A stretch of DNA of 11,794 nt from Oscillospiraceae bacterium. Lineage in GTDB: Bacteria; Bacillota; Clostridia; Oscillospirales; Oscillospiraceae. Within the stretch, counting starts at the first letter, position 1, and each line of letters opens with the position of its first letter. The notes below the pieces were generated by a model. That model saw only the letters and a program-made list of their open reading frames with translations, was not told the origin of the DNA and ran no database searches. This document shows positions 1 to 7,302 of the stretch, in pieces. Location of the stretch: contig JAFRAF010000187.1 of assembly GCA_017405545.1 (NCBI GenBank), forward strand, positions 1 through 11,794, read 5' to 3'. A program made the translations under genes and the position numbers.

Positions 1-923
1 AACCTGAGCCCGAGCCGGATACCGAGCACGAACCAGAGCTTGAGCCCGAACCTGAGCCCGAACCGGAACCGGTGATTCCCATAGCCGCCCCCGAGGCGGA
101 GGCGGATGCGGACGCTGAAAGGGCGCTGCCGACACAGGATGAGGAGTCGGCTCCGGAAGAAGAGAAGAAAGAAGACGAGAAAGCCGGTGAGAACACAGAT
201 ATGGACAGCGTAAAGGCCGATGAGCCCGTAAAAAGCGCCCCAATCCCGGCGCAGAACAGTAAAAAGTCATCCGGCGCAAAGGCGGCGGCAATAATCCTCG
301 GGATCCTGGCCGCGGCCCTGCTGGCCCTGTGCGCTTTCCTGTATACCCGACCCGCCACCGTGACCGTGGGCCAGCTCGAGGGCATGGACTACGGACAGGT
401 GAAGTCCCTTTACGGCTATGAGGACATAGACGTAAGGCTCGCCGACGGCGAGACCGAGACCGAGGGCGTCATCGTCGGCCAGTCCGTACAGCCCGGCGAG
501 CAGCTTGAAAAGGGCCAGCCCCTATACGTCTGGCTGGAGAGCCCCGCCGAGCCGGAGCCCGAGCCGGCGGAGGAGCCGCCGGTCACAAAGGTGACAGTCC
601 CCGATTTCACGGGCTGCAGCTATGACACGGCCATAAAGCTCTGCCGGCTTCTGGGACTGGAGCTGACCGTGGCCACCAACGGAGACGTGGTGGGCGAGCG
701 GCAGAACGTTCTGGGACAGGAGCCCGCAGCGGGCACAGAACTTGACGTGGGCTCAACGCTGACCCTGACAGTCTCGTCCCTGCCCCAGCCGGAGCCCCCG
801 GAGACAGGCGAAGCCGCTCCGGCGGAGGCAGCCCCGGCGGAAGCCGCACCCGCTGACAATCCCGCTCCGTCAGAGACAGCCCCGGCGGAAGCCGCGCCCG
901 CCGAGACACCCGCGGGAAATTAA
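1..923 (+). CDS. PASTA-domain membrane protein, 3' part (start outside window)
   Basis: The reading frame is open from base 3 to the TAA at 921-923, so the gene begins before the window. The GTG at 72 is only an internal valine in a Pro-Glu repeat and has no ribosome binding site. In residues counted from that GTG, I see an acidic Pro/Glu-rich cytoplasmic stretch (1-60), a short basic patch, one membrane segment (about 71-92, rich in Ala, Leu and Ile), a degenerate PASTA-like repeat (about 97-157), a clearer PASTA repeat (about 172-235, with VTVPDFTG and a GQEPAAGTELDVGSTL-type end), and an Ala-Pro-Glu tail. PASTA domains bind muropeptides or beta-lactams and are known from PrkC/PknB-type Ser/Thr kinases and some penicillin-binding proteins. 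The layout of cytoplasmic part, one membrane pass and extracellular PASTA would fit a kinase C-terminus, but no kinase domain is visible here. The membrane and PASTA reading is fairly secure; the protein's full identity is not. Confidence 0.8.
   Translation, partial: PEPEPDTEHEPELEPEPEPEPEPVIPIAAPEAEADADAERALPTQDEESAPEEEKKEDEKAGENTDMDSVKADEPVKSAPIPAQNSKKSSGAKAAAIILGILAAALLALCAFLYTRPATVTVGQLEGMDYGQVKSLYGYEDIDVRLADGETETEGVIVGQSVQPGEQLEKGQPLYVWLESPAEPEPEPAEEPPVTKVTVPDFTGCSYDTAIKLCRLLGLELTVATNGDVVGERQNVLGQEPAAGTELDVGSTLTLTVSSLPQPEPPETGEAAPAEAAPAEAAPADNPAPSETAPAEAAPAETPAGN
3..71 (+). repeat. Glu-Pro coding repeat
   Basis: The first bases encode a run of alternating glutamate and proline (GAGCCC / GAACCG / GAGCCG units), interrupted once by Asp-Thr and once by His. 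It is a low-complexity linker inside the partial PASTA protein. The repeats are degenerate at the DNA level, which suggests an old expansion, though such tracts can vary in length between strains. Confidence 0.7.
813..920 (+). repeat. Ala-Pro-Ala-Glu tail repeat
   Basis: The last 36 residues of the PASTA protein are built from imperfect copies of Ala-Pro-Ala-Glu-Ala, encoded by near-repeats of gccccggcggaagccgc. The tail would lie outside the membrane after the PASTA repeats and may act as a flexible, wall-spanning extension. That role is inference from composition. Confidence 0.65.
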
Positions 924-966
924 AAGCACATTGATGTTTTACGCATTGATATTTAAATAAAGCTCA

Positions 967-1002
967 AGCAGCCGACCGCAGAACTGCGGCCGGCTGCTTT
1001 TT
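967..1002 (+). terminator. Rho-independent terminator after the PASTA gene
   Basis: AGCAGCCGACCGCAG (967-981) pairs with CTGCGGCCGGCTGCT (984-998) with a single A-C mismatch, and TTTTT (998-1002) follows. It lies 44 bases after the PASTA stop codon. Its other strand is followed by a looser T-rich stretch, so it might also catch reads from the opposing opp operon. Confidence 0.85.
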
Positions 1003-1043
1003 GCCTGTGTGTAGAGTCTGAAGCTTTATTCCAATATAGCATA

Positions 1044-1082
1044 ACACGGAAAGGGCGGGATTTTCATGCGTTAATTCCGTGT
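1044..1082 (-). terminator. Possible weak terminator of the opp operon
   Basis: ACACGGAA (1044-1051) and TTCCGTGT (1075-1082) form an 8-bp inverted repeat with a 23-base loop, just past the oppF stop. On the - strand it is followed by a mixed T-rich sequence without a clean T run, so it is only a weak candidate. The GC-rich hairpin at 967-998 may do the job instead. Confidence 0.3.
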
Positions 1083-1095
1083 CCGCAGGGCCCCG

Positions 1096-2016
1096 TTACG
1101 AGGTCCAGCGGGCAAACTCCTCGTCGGTGGACAGCACTGCGTGCTGGCCCTGAAGAGTGTGCAGCGTGCCCTTGGAGTAGTCCACGCCCGCCTCCTTCAC
1201 ATCGTATGCCAGGGAGACGCGGCGCTTTTCCACCTCGGGATTGGGGAAGGGCACGGCGGAGAGCAGACTCTTGGTATATGGGTGGATCGGATTGCCGAAG
1301 ATGTCCTCCGTGGTGCCCGTCTCCACCAGATATCCGCGGTGCAGAACGCCTATGCGGTCGGAGATGTATTTGACCATGCTCAGATCATGGGCGATGAACA
1401 GATACGCGCACTGGGTCTGGGCCTGGATATCCTTCATCAGGTTGACGACCTGGGCCTGGATAGACACATCCAGGGCAGAGATGCACTCATCGGCGATCAC
1501 CAGCTTCGGGTTGAGGATCAGCGCTCTGGCGATGCCCACACGCTGGCGCTGGCCGCCGGAAAACTGATGTGGATAGCGCTCGGCGTGCGCGGCGGACAGG
1601 CCCACCTTCTCCAGCATCTCGGCCACAAGGGCGGTCCGTTCCGCCCGGTTTGCGGCCCGGTGGTGTATGTCCAGCCCCTCGCCTATAATATCGCCCACCT
1701 TTTTGCGGGGATTCAGGCTGGACATGGGGTCCTGGTATATCATCTGCATATTCTCACGGAGCATATCCTTTGTCTCCCGGTCCAGGGCGCCGGAGATAAC
1801 CTGCCCTGCAAAGGTGACGGTCCCCTCCGTGGGGGTGTACAGCCGGATAAGGCTGCGGCCTATGGTGGTCTTGCCGGAACCGGACTCCCCTACCAAGCCG
1901 TAGGTCTCGCCGGGATATATCTCGAAGGAGACCCCGTTGACCGCCTTGAAAACCTTCTTGCGGGAGACGGGAAAATACTGCTTCAGATCGTTGACCTTTA
2001 ACAGAGGCTCGTTCAT
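1096..2016 (-). CDS. oppF: Oligopeptide ABC transporter ATPase OppF
   Basis: This is one of the two ATPases that power oligopeptide import; it acts on the inner face of the membrane as a heterodimer with OppD. In the 306 residues I see Walker A GESGSGKT (43-50), the Q-loop in IYQDP (Q95), the ABC signature FSGGQRQR (152-159), Walker B LVIADE (172-177) and the H-loop histidine H210. The C-terminal extension contains HPYTKSLLSAVP, the Opp/Dpp family tail. The second D-loop region reads DECISALD, with Cys where Pro is more usual. The tail lacks the paired-cysteine motif found in many OppF proteins and ends in a form (YSKGTLH...TDEEFARW) that I associate with Firmicutes. Its ATG overlaps the oppD stop as ATGA, which indicates translational coupling. 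AAGGAGG lies at 2030-2036. It is the last gene of the operon. Confidence 0.93.
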   Translation of the reverse strand: MNEPLLKVNDLKQYFPVSRKKVFKAVNGVSFEIYPGETYGLVGESGSGKTTIGRSLIRLYTPTEGTVTFAGQVISGALDRETKDMLRENMQMIYQDPMSSLNPRKKVGDIIGEGLDIHHRAANRAERTALVAEMLEKVGLSAAHAERYPHQFSGGQRQRVGIARALILNPKLVIADECISALDVSIQAQVVNLMKDIQAQTQCAYLFIAHDLSMVKYISDRIGVLHRGYLVETGTTEDIFGNPIHPYTKSLLSAVPFPNPEVEKRRVSLAYDVKEAGVDYSKGTLHTLQGQHAVLSTDEEFARWTS

Positions 2017-3089
2017 ATGTACTTCTCCGCCTCCTTTCTTGCCCGCTCCAGCCTTGCCTTAAGCTCCGGCGGCATCTCCACCTTGGGAGCGTCGGGATGC
2101 AGCAGCCAGGTCGCGGCATAATGGGTGTCCGAAATTTTGAACATGGGCGGCTCGGCCTTTTCGTCGATCCTCATGGCGTAGGCGTTGCGGGCGGCGAACG
2201 CGTCGCCCACCGGCTCGTGCAGCAGGTTCGGCGGGGAGCCGGGAATGGAGTAGAGCCGGTCGTCGTCGGTATCCAGATCCGGCATGGCTGAGAGCAGGCC
2301 CCAGGTGTAGGGGTGCTTCGGATCATAGAAGATCTCGTTGACGTTGCCCACCTCTACGATCTTTCCCGCGTACATAACATTGACATAGTCCGCGACCTTG
2401 GCCACCACGCCCAGATCGTGGGTGATGTATATTACGGACAGGCCCATGCGGTTCTGAATATCCTTGATGAGCTCCAGGATCTTGGCCTGGATAGTCACGT
2501 CCAGGGCCGTGGTGGGCTCGTCGCATATGAGGATATCCGGGTCGCCGGACAGGGCGATGGCGATGACCACACGCTGGCGCATTCCGCCGGAGAACTGATG
2601 CGGGTAGTACTTCATGCGGTGCTCGGCGTCGGTGATGCCCACCAGATTCATAAGCTCCAGGGCCCGGGCTTTGGCCTGCGCAGCGTTCATTCCGCCGTGG
2701 AGCAGCATGCCCTCCATGATCTGCTTGCCCACCGGCATTGTGGGGTCCAGACTTGTCATGGGGTCCTGGAACACCATGGAGATGTGACGGCCGTTGATGC
2801 GCCGGCGCAGCTCCTTTTTCGACAGGGTAAGCAGGTCGATGACCTCCTCCTTCCCGTCCTCGGCGCAGCGGTAGAGCACCTGTCCGCGGTTGACGGTGGC
2901 ATTGGCGTCCATCAGGCCGGCCACGGCCTTCATGGTGACGGATTTGCCGGAGCCGCTCTCGCCCACGATGGCCACAGTCTCGCCCTTCTGCAGGTCGATG
3001 TTCACGCCGCGGATGGCGTGTATGATTCCGGCGTTGGTGCGGAAGCTGATGTCGAGGTCTTTGACCTCAAGGATAGTTTTTTCGTTCAT
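2013..3089 (-). CDS. oppD: Oligopeptide ABC transporter ATPase OppD
   Basis: OppD is the partner ATPase of OppF. The 358 residues contain Walker A GESGSGKS (43-50), Q-loop Q108 in VFQDP, signature FSGGMRQR (166-173), Walker B ILICDE (186-191) followed by PTTALDVT, and H-loop H224 in YITHD. The C-terminal Opp/Dpp extension shows PGSPPNLL (283-290), then [12 protein letters not shown]. In many homologues the Asp and Asn of that stretch are cysteines, so a metal or Fe-S site is unlikely here. A strong binding site TAAGGAGG sits 7 bases before the ATG and overlaps the stop codon of oppC, so the two genes are only 12 bases apart and probably coupled. OppD and DppD are hard to tell apart by sequence; the neighbouring OppA favours oligopeptides. 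Confidence 0.93.
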   Translation of the reverse strand: MNEKTILEVKDLDISFRTNAGIIHAIRGVNIDLQKGETVAIVGESGSGKSVTMKAVAGLMDANATVNRGQVLYRCAEDGKEEVIDLLTLSKKELRRRINGRHISMVFQDPMTSLDPTMPVGKQIMEGMLLHGGMNAAQAKARALELMNLVGITDAEHRMKYYPHQFSGGMRQRVVIAIALSGDPDILICDEPTTALDVTIQAKILELIKDIQNRMGLSVIYITHDLGVVAKVADYVNVMYAGKIVEVGNVNEIFYDPKHPYTWGLLSAMPDLDTDDDRLYSIPGSPPNLLHEPVGDAFAARNAYAMRIDEKAEPPMFKISDTHYAATWLLHPDAPKVEMPPELKARLERARKEAEKYI

Positions 3090-3101
3090 CCCTGCGCCTC
3101 C

Positions 3102-4121
3102 TTACATATCCTCGAGCTTGGGGGCAAGCGCCTCCCGAAGCCCGTCGCCGATAAAGTTGAAGCCCAGCATCAGCAGCGCCAGCACGATGATCGGCGGCAG
3201 GATCTGATAAGGCAGCGTGGTGATGTTGTTGAAGCCGTCCTCTATCAGGGAGCCGATGGAGCACTGGGGCAGCACGATACCCACGCCGACAAAGCTCAGA
3301 AACGCCTCGGTGAATATGGCGGTGGGGATGGAGAACATTACCTGAGTGATGATGGGGCCGATGGTATTGGGCAGGATCTGTCCGAAGATGATGCGGAAGT
3401 TGCCCGCGCCTAGGGTGCGGCTGGCCAGCACATATTCCTGTTCCTTGAGCTTGAGCATCTCGGCGCGGGCGATCTTGCTCATGCCGATCCACTCGGTCAG
3501 CAGCAGCGCCACGATGACCAGGCCCATGCCCTTCGGAAGGAAGATGGCCAGCACCGACACAATGACCAGCCGGGGGACGCTGTTGGCGATCTCCACGAAG
3601 CGCTGCATGGTATTATCTGTCATGCCGCCGTAATAACCGGAGATGAGGCCGTAGCTCATGCCGATGATCATGTCGATGATGATTGTTACAAAGGCGATTA
3701 TCAGGGAGACGCGCGCGCCGAACCAGGTCCTGGTCCACAGGTCACGGCCCACGGTATCGGTGCCGAACAGGAAGGTCTTGTCCGCGAAGAGAGGATTGAT
3801 GTTCTCGCTGCCGAAGAGTCCCGGAAGCTGGGGCGAGATGCTGCCTGCAGTTATTTGCTTGCCCGCGTCGTTGGTGACAGAGATTATCTCCTTATAGCCG
3901 TAGGCGCTCAGGATTGGCCCCAGGATGGCCAGCACGGTAATAAGCACAACTATCACCAGCCCGACCACAGCACGCCGGTTCCGGAAGAAGTGGATGGCAA
4001 CGCCCTTCCAGTAGCCCTGGGAGGCGAAGTTCCGGTCCACATTGATGTCCTGCCGGGAGAGGAATTCAAAGTCACCCGCTGTGGGTACATATGCGTTGGG
4101 CATAATATTCACCTGTTCCAT
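3102..4121 (-). CDS. oppC: Oligopeptide ABC transporter permease OppC
   Basis: OppC is one of two membrane subunits forming the peptide channel. The 339 residues carry an N-terminal cytoplasmic stretch, a first membrane segment at about 51-73, a long external loop, and the family motif LFGTDTVGRD (118-127) ahead of the core helices. The EAA loop that docks on the ATPase is EYVLASRTLGAG (229-240), followed by ILPN. The end NFIGDGLREALAPK (322-335) is typical of OppC/DppC. It starts 1 base inside the oppB stop (TAATG), with AAAGGGGG just upstream. The loop at about 77-112 between the first membrane segment and the GTD motif is longer than in short DppC proteins, which fits OppC. Confidence 0.93.
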   Translation of the reverse strand: MEQVNIMPNAYVPTAGDFEFLSRQDINVDRNFASQGYWKGVAIHFFRNRRAVVGLVIVVLITVLAILGPILSAYGYKEIISVTNDAGKQITAGSISPQLPGLFGSENINPLFADKTFLFGTDTVGRDLWTRTWFGARVSLIIAFVTIIIDMIIGMSYGLISGYYGGMTDNTMQRFVEIANSVPRLVIVSVLAIFLPKGMGLVIVALLLTEWIGMSKIARAEMLKLKEQEYVLASRTLGAGNFRIIFGQILPNTIGPIITQVMFSIPTAIFTEAFLSFVGVGIVLPQCSIGSLIEDGFNNITTLPYQILPPIIVLALLMLGFNFIGDGLREALAPKLEDM

Positions 4122-5065
4122 TATGCATCCCCCTTTGCAGAGACCCGGATCCGCGGGTCAAGGATACCGTAGAGTACGTCGACCACCAGCATTATGCCGA
4201 TATAGAGCGATGAGTACAGGATACCCAGAGCAAGTACGTAGTTGTAGTCCACGCCCTCGCCGCTGATGGCGTCTACCATCAGCTTTCCGATGCCGTTGAT
4301 GCCGTAGATTTTTTCCACCACCAGCGCGCCGGTGAGCAGGTCCACGATCAGCGGCGCAATGACGGTGACTATGGGAATCAGCGCGTTGCGGAGCACATGC
4401 CTGCGCACCAGCCGGGGACCGTAGATTCCCTTGGATTCCGCCAGGCGCACATAGTCGCTGTCCATGACCTCCACCATTTCGTTCCTGGTGAAGCGGGCCA
4501 CCGTGGACATGCTGAACAGGCTCAGAGACACAGATGGCAGGACAGCGGAAAAGAGGAATCGCCCCGGATCAAAGAAATAAGGGAAAAAGGGAATCCGATA
4601 GGAGAAGTAATACTGGAGGAATATCAGGAACACGTAGCTCGGCACGCAGACTCCTATGATGGAGAACACCGTGCAGAAGCCGTCCAGGAATCTCCCCCGG
4701 TTCAGTGCGGCGGTGATGCCCAAAAGAAGACCGACAGCTGTACCGATGAGTATGGCAAGGCCACCTATACGGAAGGAATTGGATACGCAGGTGCTCAGCA
4801 CCGTCTTTATGGGCGCGCCGTTATACAGGCTGGTGCCCTTGCCGAAGTCGCCGTGGAGGAGCTTGGTCAGGTAGTCCCAGAACTGTACCAGCACCGGCTT
4901 GTCCAAGCCCAGCTCTATCCGTTTGTTGGCGATCTGCTCGGCGCTCATGCGCTCCGAGGGGAAGGGGTTTCCGGGCATGACCCGGACCAGCACAAACAGT
5001 ACAAAAACTATGATCAGCAGTGTGATCACAGCCAGGATCACACGCTTGAAGATATATTTGGTCAT
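4121..5065 (-). CDS. oppB: Oligopeptide ABC transporter permease OppB
   Basis: OppB is the second channel-forming permease. The 314 residues show the usual N-terminal anchor (MTKYIFKRVI, then a hydrophobic helix to about 29), the conserved PGNPF after it, a large external loop, and five further hydrophobic segments. The EAA loop is DYVRLAESKGIYGPRLVRRH (204-223), followed by LRNALIP. The C-terminus YGILDPRIR (299-307) is a family signature. The binding site is weak (AAGGG about 10 bases before the ATG), which together with the two upstream hairpins may lower its expression relative to oppA. Its stop overlaps the oppC start by 1 base. Confidence 0.93.
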   Translation of the reverse strand: MTKYIFKRVILAVITLLIIVFVLFVLVRVMPGNPFPSERMSAEQIANKRIELGLDKPVLVQFWDYLTKLLHGDFGKGTSLYNGAPIKTVLSTCVSNSFRIGGLAILIGTAVGLLLGITAALNRGRFLDGFCTVFSIIGVCVPSYVFLIFLQYYFSYRIPFFPYFFDPGRFLFSAVLPSVSLSLFSMSTVARFTRNEMVEVMDSDYVRLAESKGIYGPRLVRRHVLRNALIPIVTVIAPLIVDLLTGALVVEKIYGINGIGKLMVDAISGEGVDYNYVLALGILYSSLYIGIMLVVDVLYGILDPRIRVSAKGDA

Positions 5066-5082
5066 TTACTCAACCCTTTTTT

Positions 5083-5112
5083 AGGAAGCGCAGTATCCTC
5101 GCGGCGCTTCCT
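5083..5112 (-). other. Stem-loop just before oppB
   Basis: AGGAAGCGC (5083-5091) and GCGCTTCCT (5104-5112) are a perfect 9-bp inverted repeat with a 12-base loop. Read in the operon direction it is followed by AAAAAAGGG and not by Ts, so it is not a classical terminator. It lies a few bases upstream of the oppB binding site and could affect oppB translation or mRNA processing. Confidence 0.6.
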
Positions 5113-5118
5113 TTAATA

Positions 5119-5152
5119 TCCGCTCCCCGCCCAGGGATGGACGGGGAGCGGA
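5119..5152 (-). other. Stem-loop following oppA
   Basis: TCCGCTCCCCG (5119-5129) pairs perfectly with CGGGGAGCGGA (5142-5152); two more C-G pairs are possible inside past one mismatch. In the operon direction the following bases are ATATTAAAGG, with no T run. Such hairpins after binding-protein genes commonly protect the 3' end of the message or stop part of transcription, giving more binding protein than permease. That role is inferred from position. Confidence 0.7.
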
Positions 5153-5182
5153 AAAGGTAATTCAAAATATTATTGTCGCGTT

Positions 5183-6886
5183 TTAGCCGACAGTAGCATC
5201 CTTGTAGACGCGGTTCAGGGCAACGGGGTGGAAGTCGATGCCGTCGACGCCGTCGGCGATCAGGTTGGCGTTGGCCTTGGTGTACAGCGGGGCGATGACA
5301 GCGTCATGCATTACCAGGGATTCAGCGTCGTACATGGCGGCCCAGCGGGCGTCGTAGTCGGTGACATAGGCGCCGGTGGTGCAGTCGGCGATGATCTGGT
5401 CATACTCCGCATTGCTCCAGAAGCCGTAGTTGTTGGAGTTGTTTGTGATCCACATGCCCAGATAGGTCATGGGGTCGGCGTAGTCGGGACCCCAGCGGGT
5501 GAGGGCGATGTCGTAGTTGTCGTTCTGCATCTTGTCAAGACGCTCCGCCTTGGTCATGGGCTGGAGATTGATGGTCACGCCGGGCAGATTCTCCTCAACC
5601 TGGGCCTTGATGGCCTGGGCGATCTTGGCGACCTCGTCACCCTCATTGTTGCCGTAAATCATAGTGAAGGTGAAGGAATCAGTGCCGAGAGCAGCCTTGG
5701 CGCTCTCAAGGTATTCCGCGGCTCTGGCGGGATCATAGCCCACGCAGTCGGAGTACTTGTCCTGGTCGGCGGAGAAGTCCTCGCCGGTGGAGGCGCTGGC
5801 GGCGAACTGAGGAGGGACCGCGGTGTAGGTGGCCAGGGAGCCGTCCATCACGTAGTTGTCCACCAGGGACTCTCTGTCGATGGCGTTGGAGATGGCCAGA
5901 CGCAGATCGGCGTTGGCCAGCATGCCGCCCTGGGCGTTTTTCTCAGTCTGGCTGAAGCTCAGATACCACATGTATCCCGCGCCGGTGACCTTCAGGTTGC
6001 TGCTGAGGGCGGCGTCGCTCTCGGCGGCAGAGACCTGGTTGCCGTTGATCATGACCACGTCCAGAGTGTTGTTCTTGAATGCGGTCAGAGCGTTGTCGGA
6101 GGAACCGACCACCTGGTAGTTGATGCCCTCCAGCTGAATGCGGTCTGCATCCCAGTAATCCGGGTTCTTGGTGAGAGAGAGGTTGGCAGTGCCGGGGGTG
6201 TAGCTGTCCAGCAGGAATGCGCCGTTGGACAGGAAGGTCTCCGGGCTGGTGCCGTAGGTGCCGTCCTCAAGACCGGTGTAGAACGCCTCATTGATGGGAT
6301 AGAAGGTGGGGAAATACATCAGTGAGGGGAAGAAGGAGACGGGGACCTCAAGCTCCACCACCAGGGTCTTGTCGTCCTGGGCGGTCACAGCCAGGGTGGA
6401 GGGATCCGCGCCGTCACCGATGATGGCGGCAGCGCCCTTGATGTTGGCGATCTCATCCATCATGTAGGCGTATTCGCCGGCGTTCTTGCAGATGCGCTGC
6501 CAGGCGAACACAAAGTCTCCGGCGGTCACAGGGTCGCCGTTGGACCACTTGGCGTCGCGGAGATGGAAGGTGTATGTGCAGCCGTCGTCGCTGAGATCAT
6601 AGCTCTCGGCGATGGCGGGGACAGCGGCGCCGTCCGCATCCATCTGCATCAGTCCGTCGATGCAGTCAGCGATAACCTCAAAGGAATCGCCGTCAGTAGC
6701 CAGGTCGGTGTCCAGGCTCATTACGTTGGTGCCGAGCATAACGCCCAGCGTGCCGCCGGCAGCGGCATCCGCCGCATCGCCGTCAGCCGGTGCGTTATCC
6801 GACGCGTCGCCGCCGGGGGCGGTGCCGCAGGCAGCCAGGGCCAGCAGCATCACAGCGGCAAGGATAAATGCGATGAGTTTTTTCAT
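5183..6886 (-). CDS. oppA: Oligopeptide-binding lipoprotein OppA
   Basis: OppA is the extracellular, lipid-anchored receptor that captures peptides and passes them to the OppBC channel. The 567-residue protein starts with a lipoprotein signal (MKKLIAFILAAVMLLALAAC); the lipobox is LAAC with Cys20 as the lipidated residue. An Ala/Asp/Gly-rich flexible linker follows (about 22-45). The SBP_bac_5 domain fills the rest, with recognisable segments at LQ-type position 79-96 (LMQMDADGAAVPAIAESY), YTFHLRDAKWSNGDPVTAGDF (105-125) and NADLRLAISNAIDRE further on. Length and motifs fit the OppA/MppA cluster better than short nickel or dipeptide receptors. AGGAAAGGA lies 11 bases before the ATG, and a good promoter is at 6952-6980. 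It is the first and presumably most expressed gene of the operon. Confidence 0.92.
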   Translation of the reverse strand: MKKLIAFILAAVMLLALAACGTAPGGDASDNAPADGDAADAAAGGTLGVMLGTNVMSLDTDLATDGDSFEVIADCIDGLMQMDADGAAVPAIAESYDLSDDGCTYTFHLRDAKWSNGDPVTAGDFVFAWQRICKNAGEYAYMMDEIANIKGAAAIIGDGADPSTLAVTAQDDKTLVVELEVPVSFFPSLMYFPTFYPINEAFYTGLEDGTYGTSPETFLSNGAFLLDSYTPGTANLSLTKNPDYWDADRIQLEGINYQVVGSSDNALTAFKNNTLDVVMINGNQVSAAESDAALSSNLKVTGAGYMWYLSFSQTEKNAQGGMLANADLRLAISNAIDRESLVDNYVMDGSLATYTAVPPQFAASASTGEDFSADQDKYSDCVGYDPARAAEYLESAKAALGTDSFTFTMIYGNNEGDEVAKIAQAIKAQVEENLPGVTINLQPMTKAERLDKMQNDNYDIALTRWGPDYADPMTYLGMWITNNSNNYGFWSNAEYDQIIADCTTGAYVTDYDARWAAMYDAESLVMHDAVIAPLYTKANANLIADGVDGIDFHPVALNRVYKDATVG

Positions 6887-6897
6887 TTGGTTTCAAT

Positions 6898-6906
6898 CCT
6901 TTCCTT
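6898..6906 (-). promoter_or_regulatory. Ribosome binding site of oppA
   Basis: AGGAAAGGA on the - strand, ending 11 bases before the ATG at 6886. It supports that ATG as the start, which also gives a complete lipoprotein signal peptide. Confidence 0.7.
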
Positions 6907-6951
6907 TTTGTTGATTTCTCATAGCACAAGCATAAACTGTGCAACAAGTAC

Positions 6952-6980
6952 ACTATAGCAAACTTGTCGGCATTCTGCAA
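6952..6980 (-). promoter_or_regulatory. Promoter of the opp operon
   Basis: On the - strand, TTGCAG (6975-6980) and TATAGT (6952-6957) are separated by exactly 17 bases, a good sigma-A match. This would start the message near 6945 with a leader of about 60 bases. An inverted repeat ACAAGT (6944-6949) / ACTTGT (6962-6967) brackets the -10 box, and GCACA (6924-6928) / TGTGC (6938-6942) lies just downstream. Both could be operator sites. Confidence 0.7.
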
Positions 6981-6986
6981 GAAAAA

Positions 6987-7231
6987 ACGAGACATTGATA
7001 ATGAATCTTGTTGTTAACGGCAGAAAAAAAGGACGTGAAAGACATGGTTTTAATTGCGGTGTGAGCGGGAAAGCAAACAAAAAACGAAATCAGCTGCCAC
7101 ATGAATGCTTGGAGCGCGCAAAAAACACACGCGCGAATTTTACATTTGTCCGCGTATACAACTATTTATTATTAATTGTACTTGATTTACGGCTTGTCCG
7201 CAATCCGCGCAGAAATTACCACAATCCTTTT
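6987..7231. other. Non-coding gap between oppA promoter and SASP promoter
   Basis: This AT-rich stretch has open frames, but none with a credible binding site or recognisable protein. It holds a short inverted repeat GCGCG (7114-7118) / CGCGC (7130-7134) and two copies of TTGTCCGC (7146-7153 and 7194-7201). Together with the two flanking promoters it makes up the 416-base divergent gap 6887-7302. Confidence 0.5.
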
Positions 7232-7260
7232 GTATATATAAAAGGGAACGGCAAATGATA
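7232..7260 (+). promoter_or_regulatory. Candidate sigma-G promoter of the SASP gene
   Basis: GTATA (7232-7236) and AATGATA (7254-7260) are 17 bases apart. As I recall it, the forespore sigma-G consensus is about gHATR at -35 and cATnHTA at -10; only the first base of the -10 differs. SASP genes are classical sigma-G targets. The start of transcription would be near 7267, giving a leader of about 36 bases. No experimental support is visible. Confidence 0.5.
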
Positions 7261-7302
7261 AGCAGGGGCAAGGAGCCCGAAACGTGAAAAGGAGATGCAA
7301 AA

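Noticed and set aside
72..74. GTG as start of the PASTA gene
   Set aside because: The frame stays open through the Pro-Glu repeat to the window edge and no ribosome binding site precedes the GTG, so the real start is upstream.
1141..2001. 286-codon open frame on the + strand opposite oppF
   Set aside because: The oppF reading has every ABC ATPase motif. The opposite frame has none and no binding site.
2313..3413. 366-codon open frame on the + strand opposite oppD and oppC
   Set aside because: It mirrors two clearly conserved genes and its His/Ala/Val/Asp-rich translation matches no family. Long antisense frames are expected from GC-rich codon use.
5228..6325. 365-codon open frame on the + strand opposite oppA
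   Set aside because: It is a Val/Gly-rich shadow of oppA with no ribosome binding site and no recognisable domain.
7114..7134. GCGCG/CGCGC hairpin as a terminator
   Set aside because: Only five pairs, with an A-rich loop and no gene ending before it.
6995..7258. 87-codon open frame between oppA and the SASP gene
   Set aside because: It has no ribosome binding site, its basic and low-complexity product is unlike any known protein, and it overlaps the SASP promoter.
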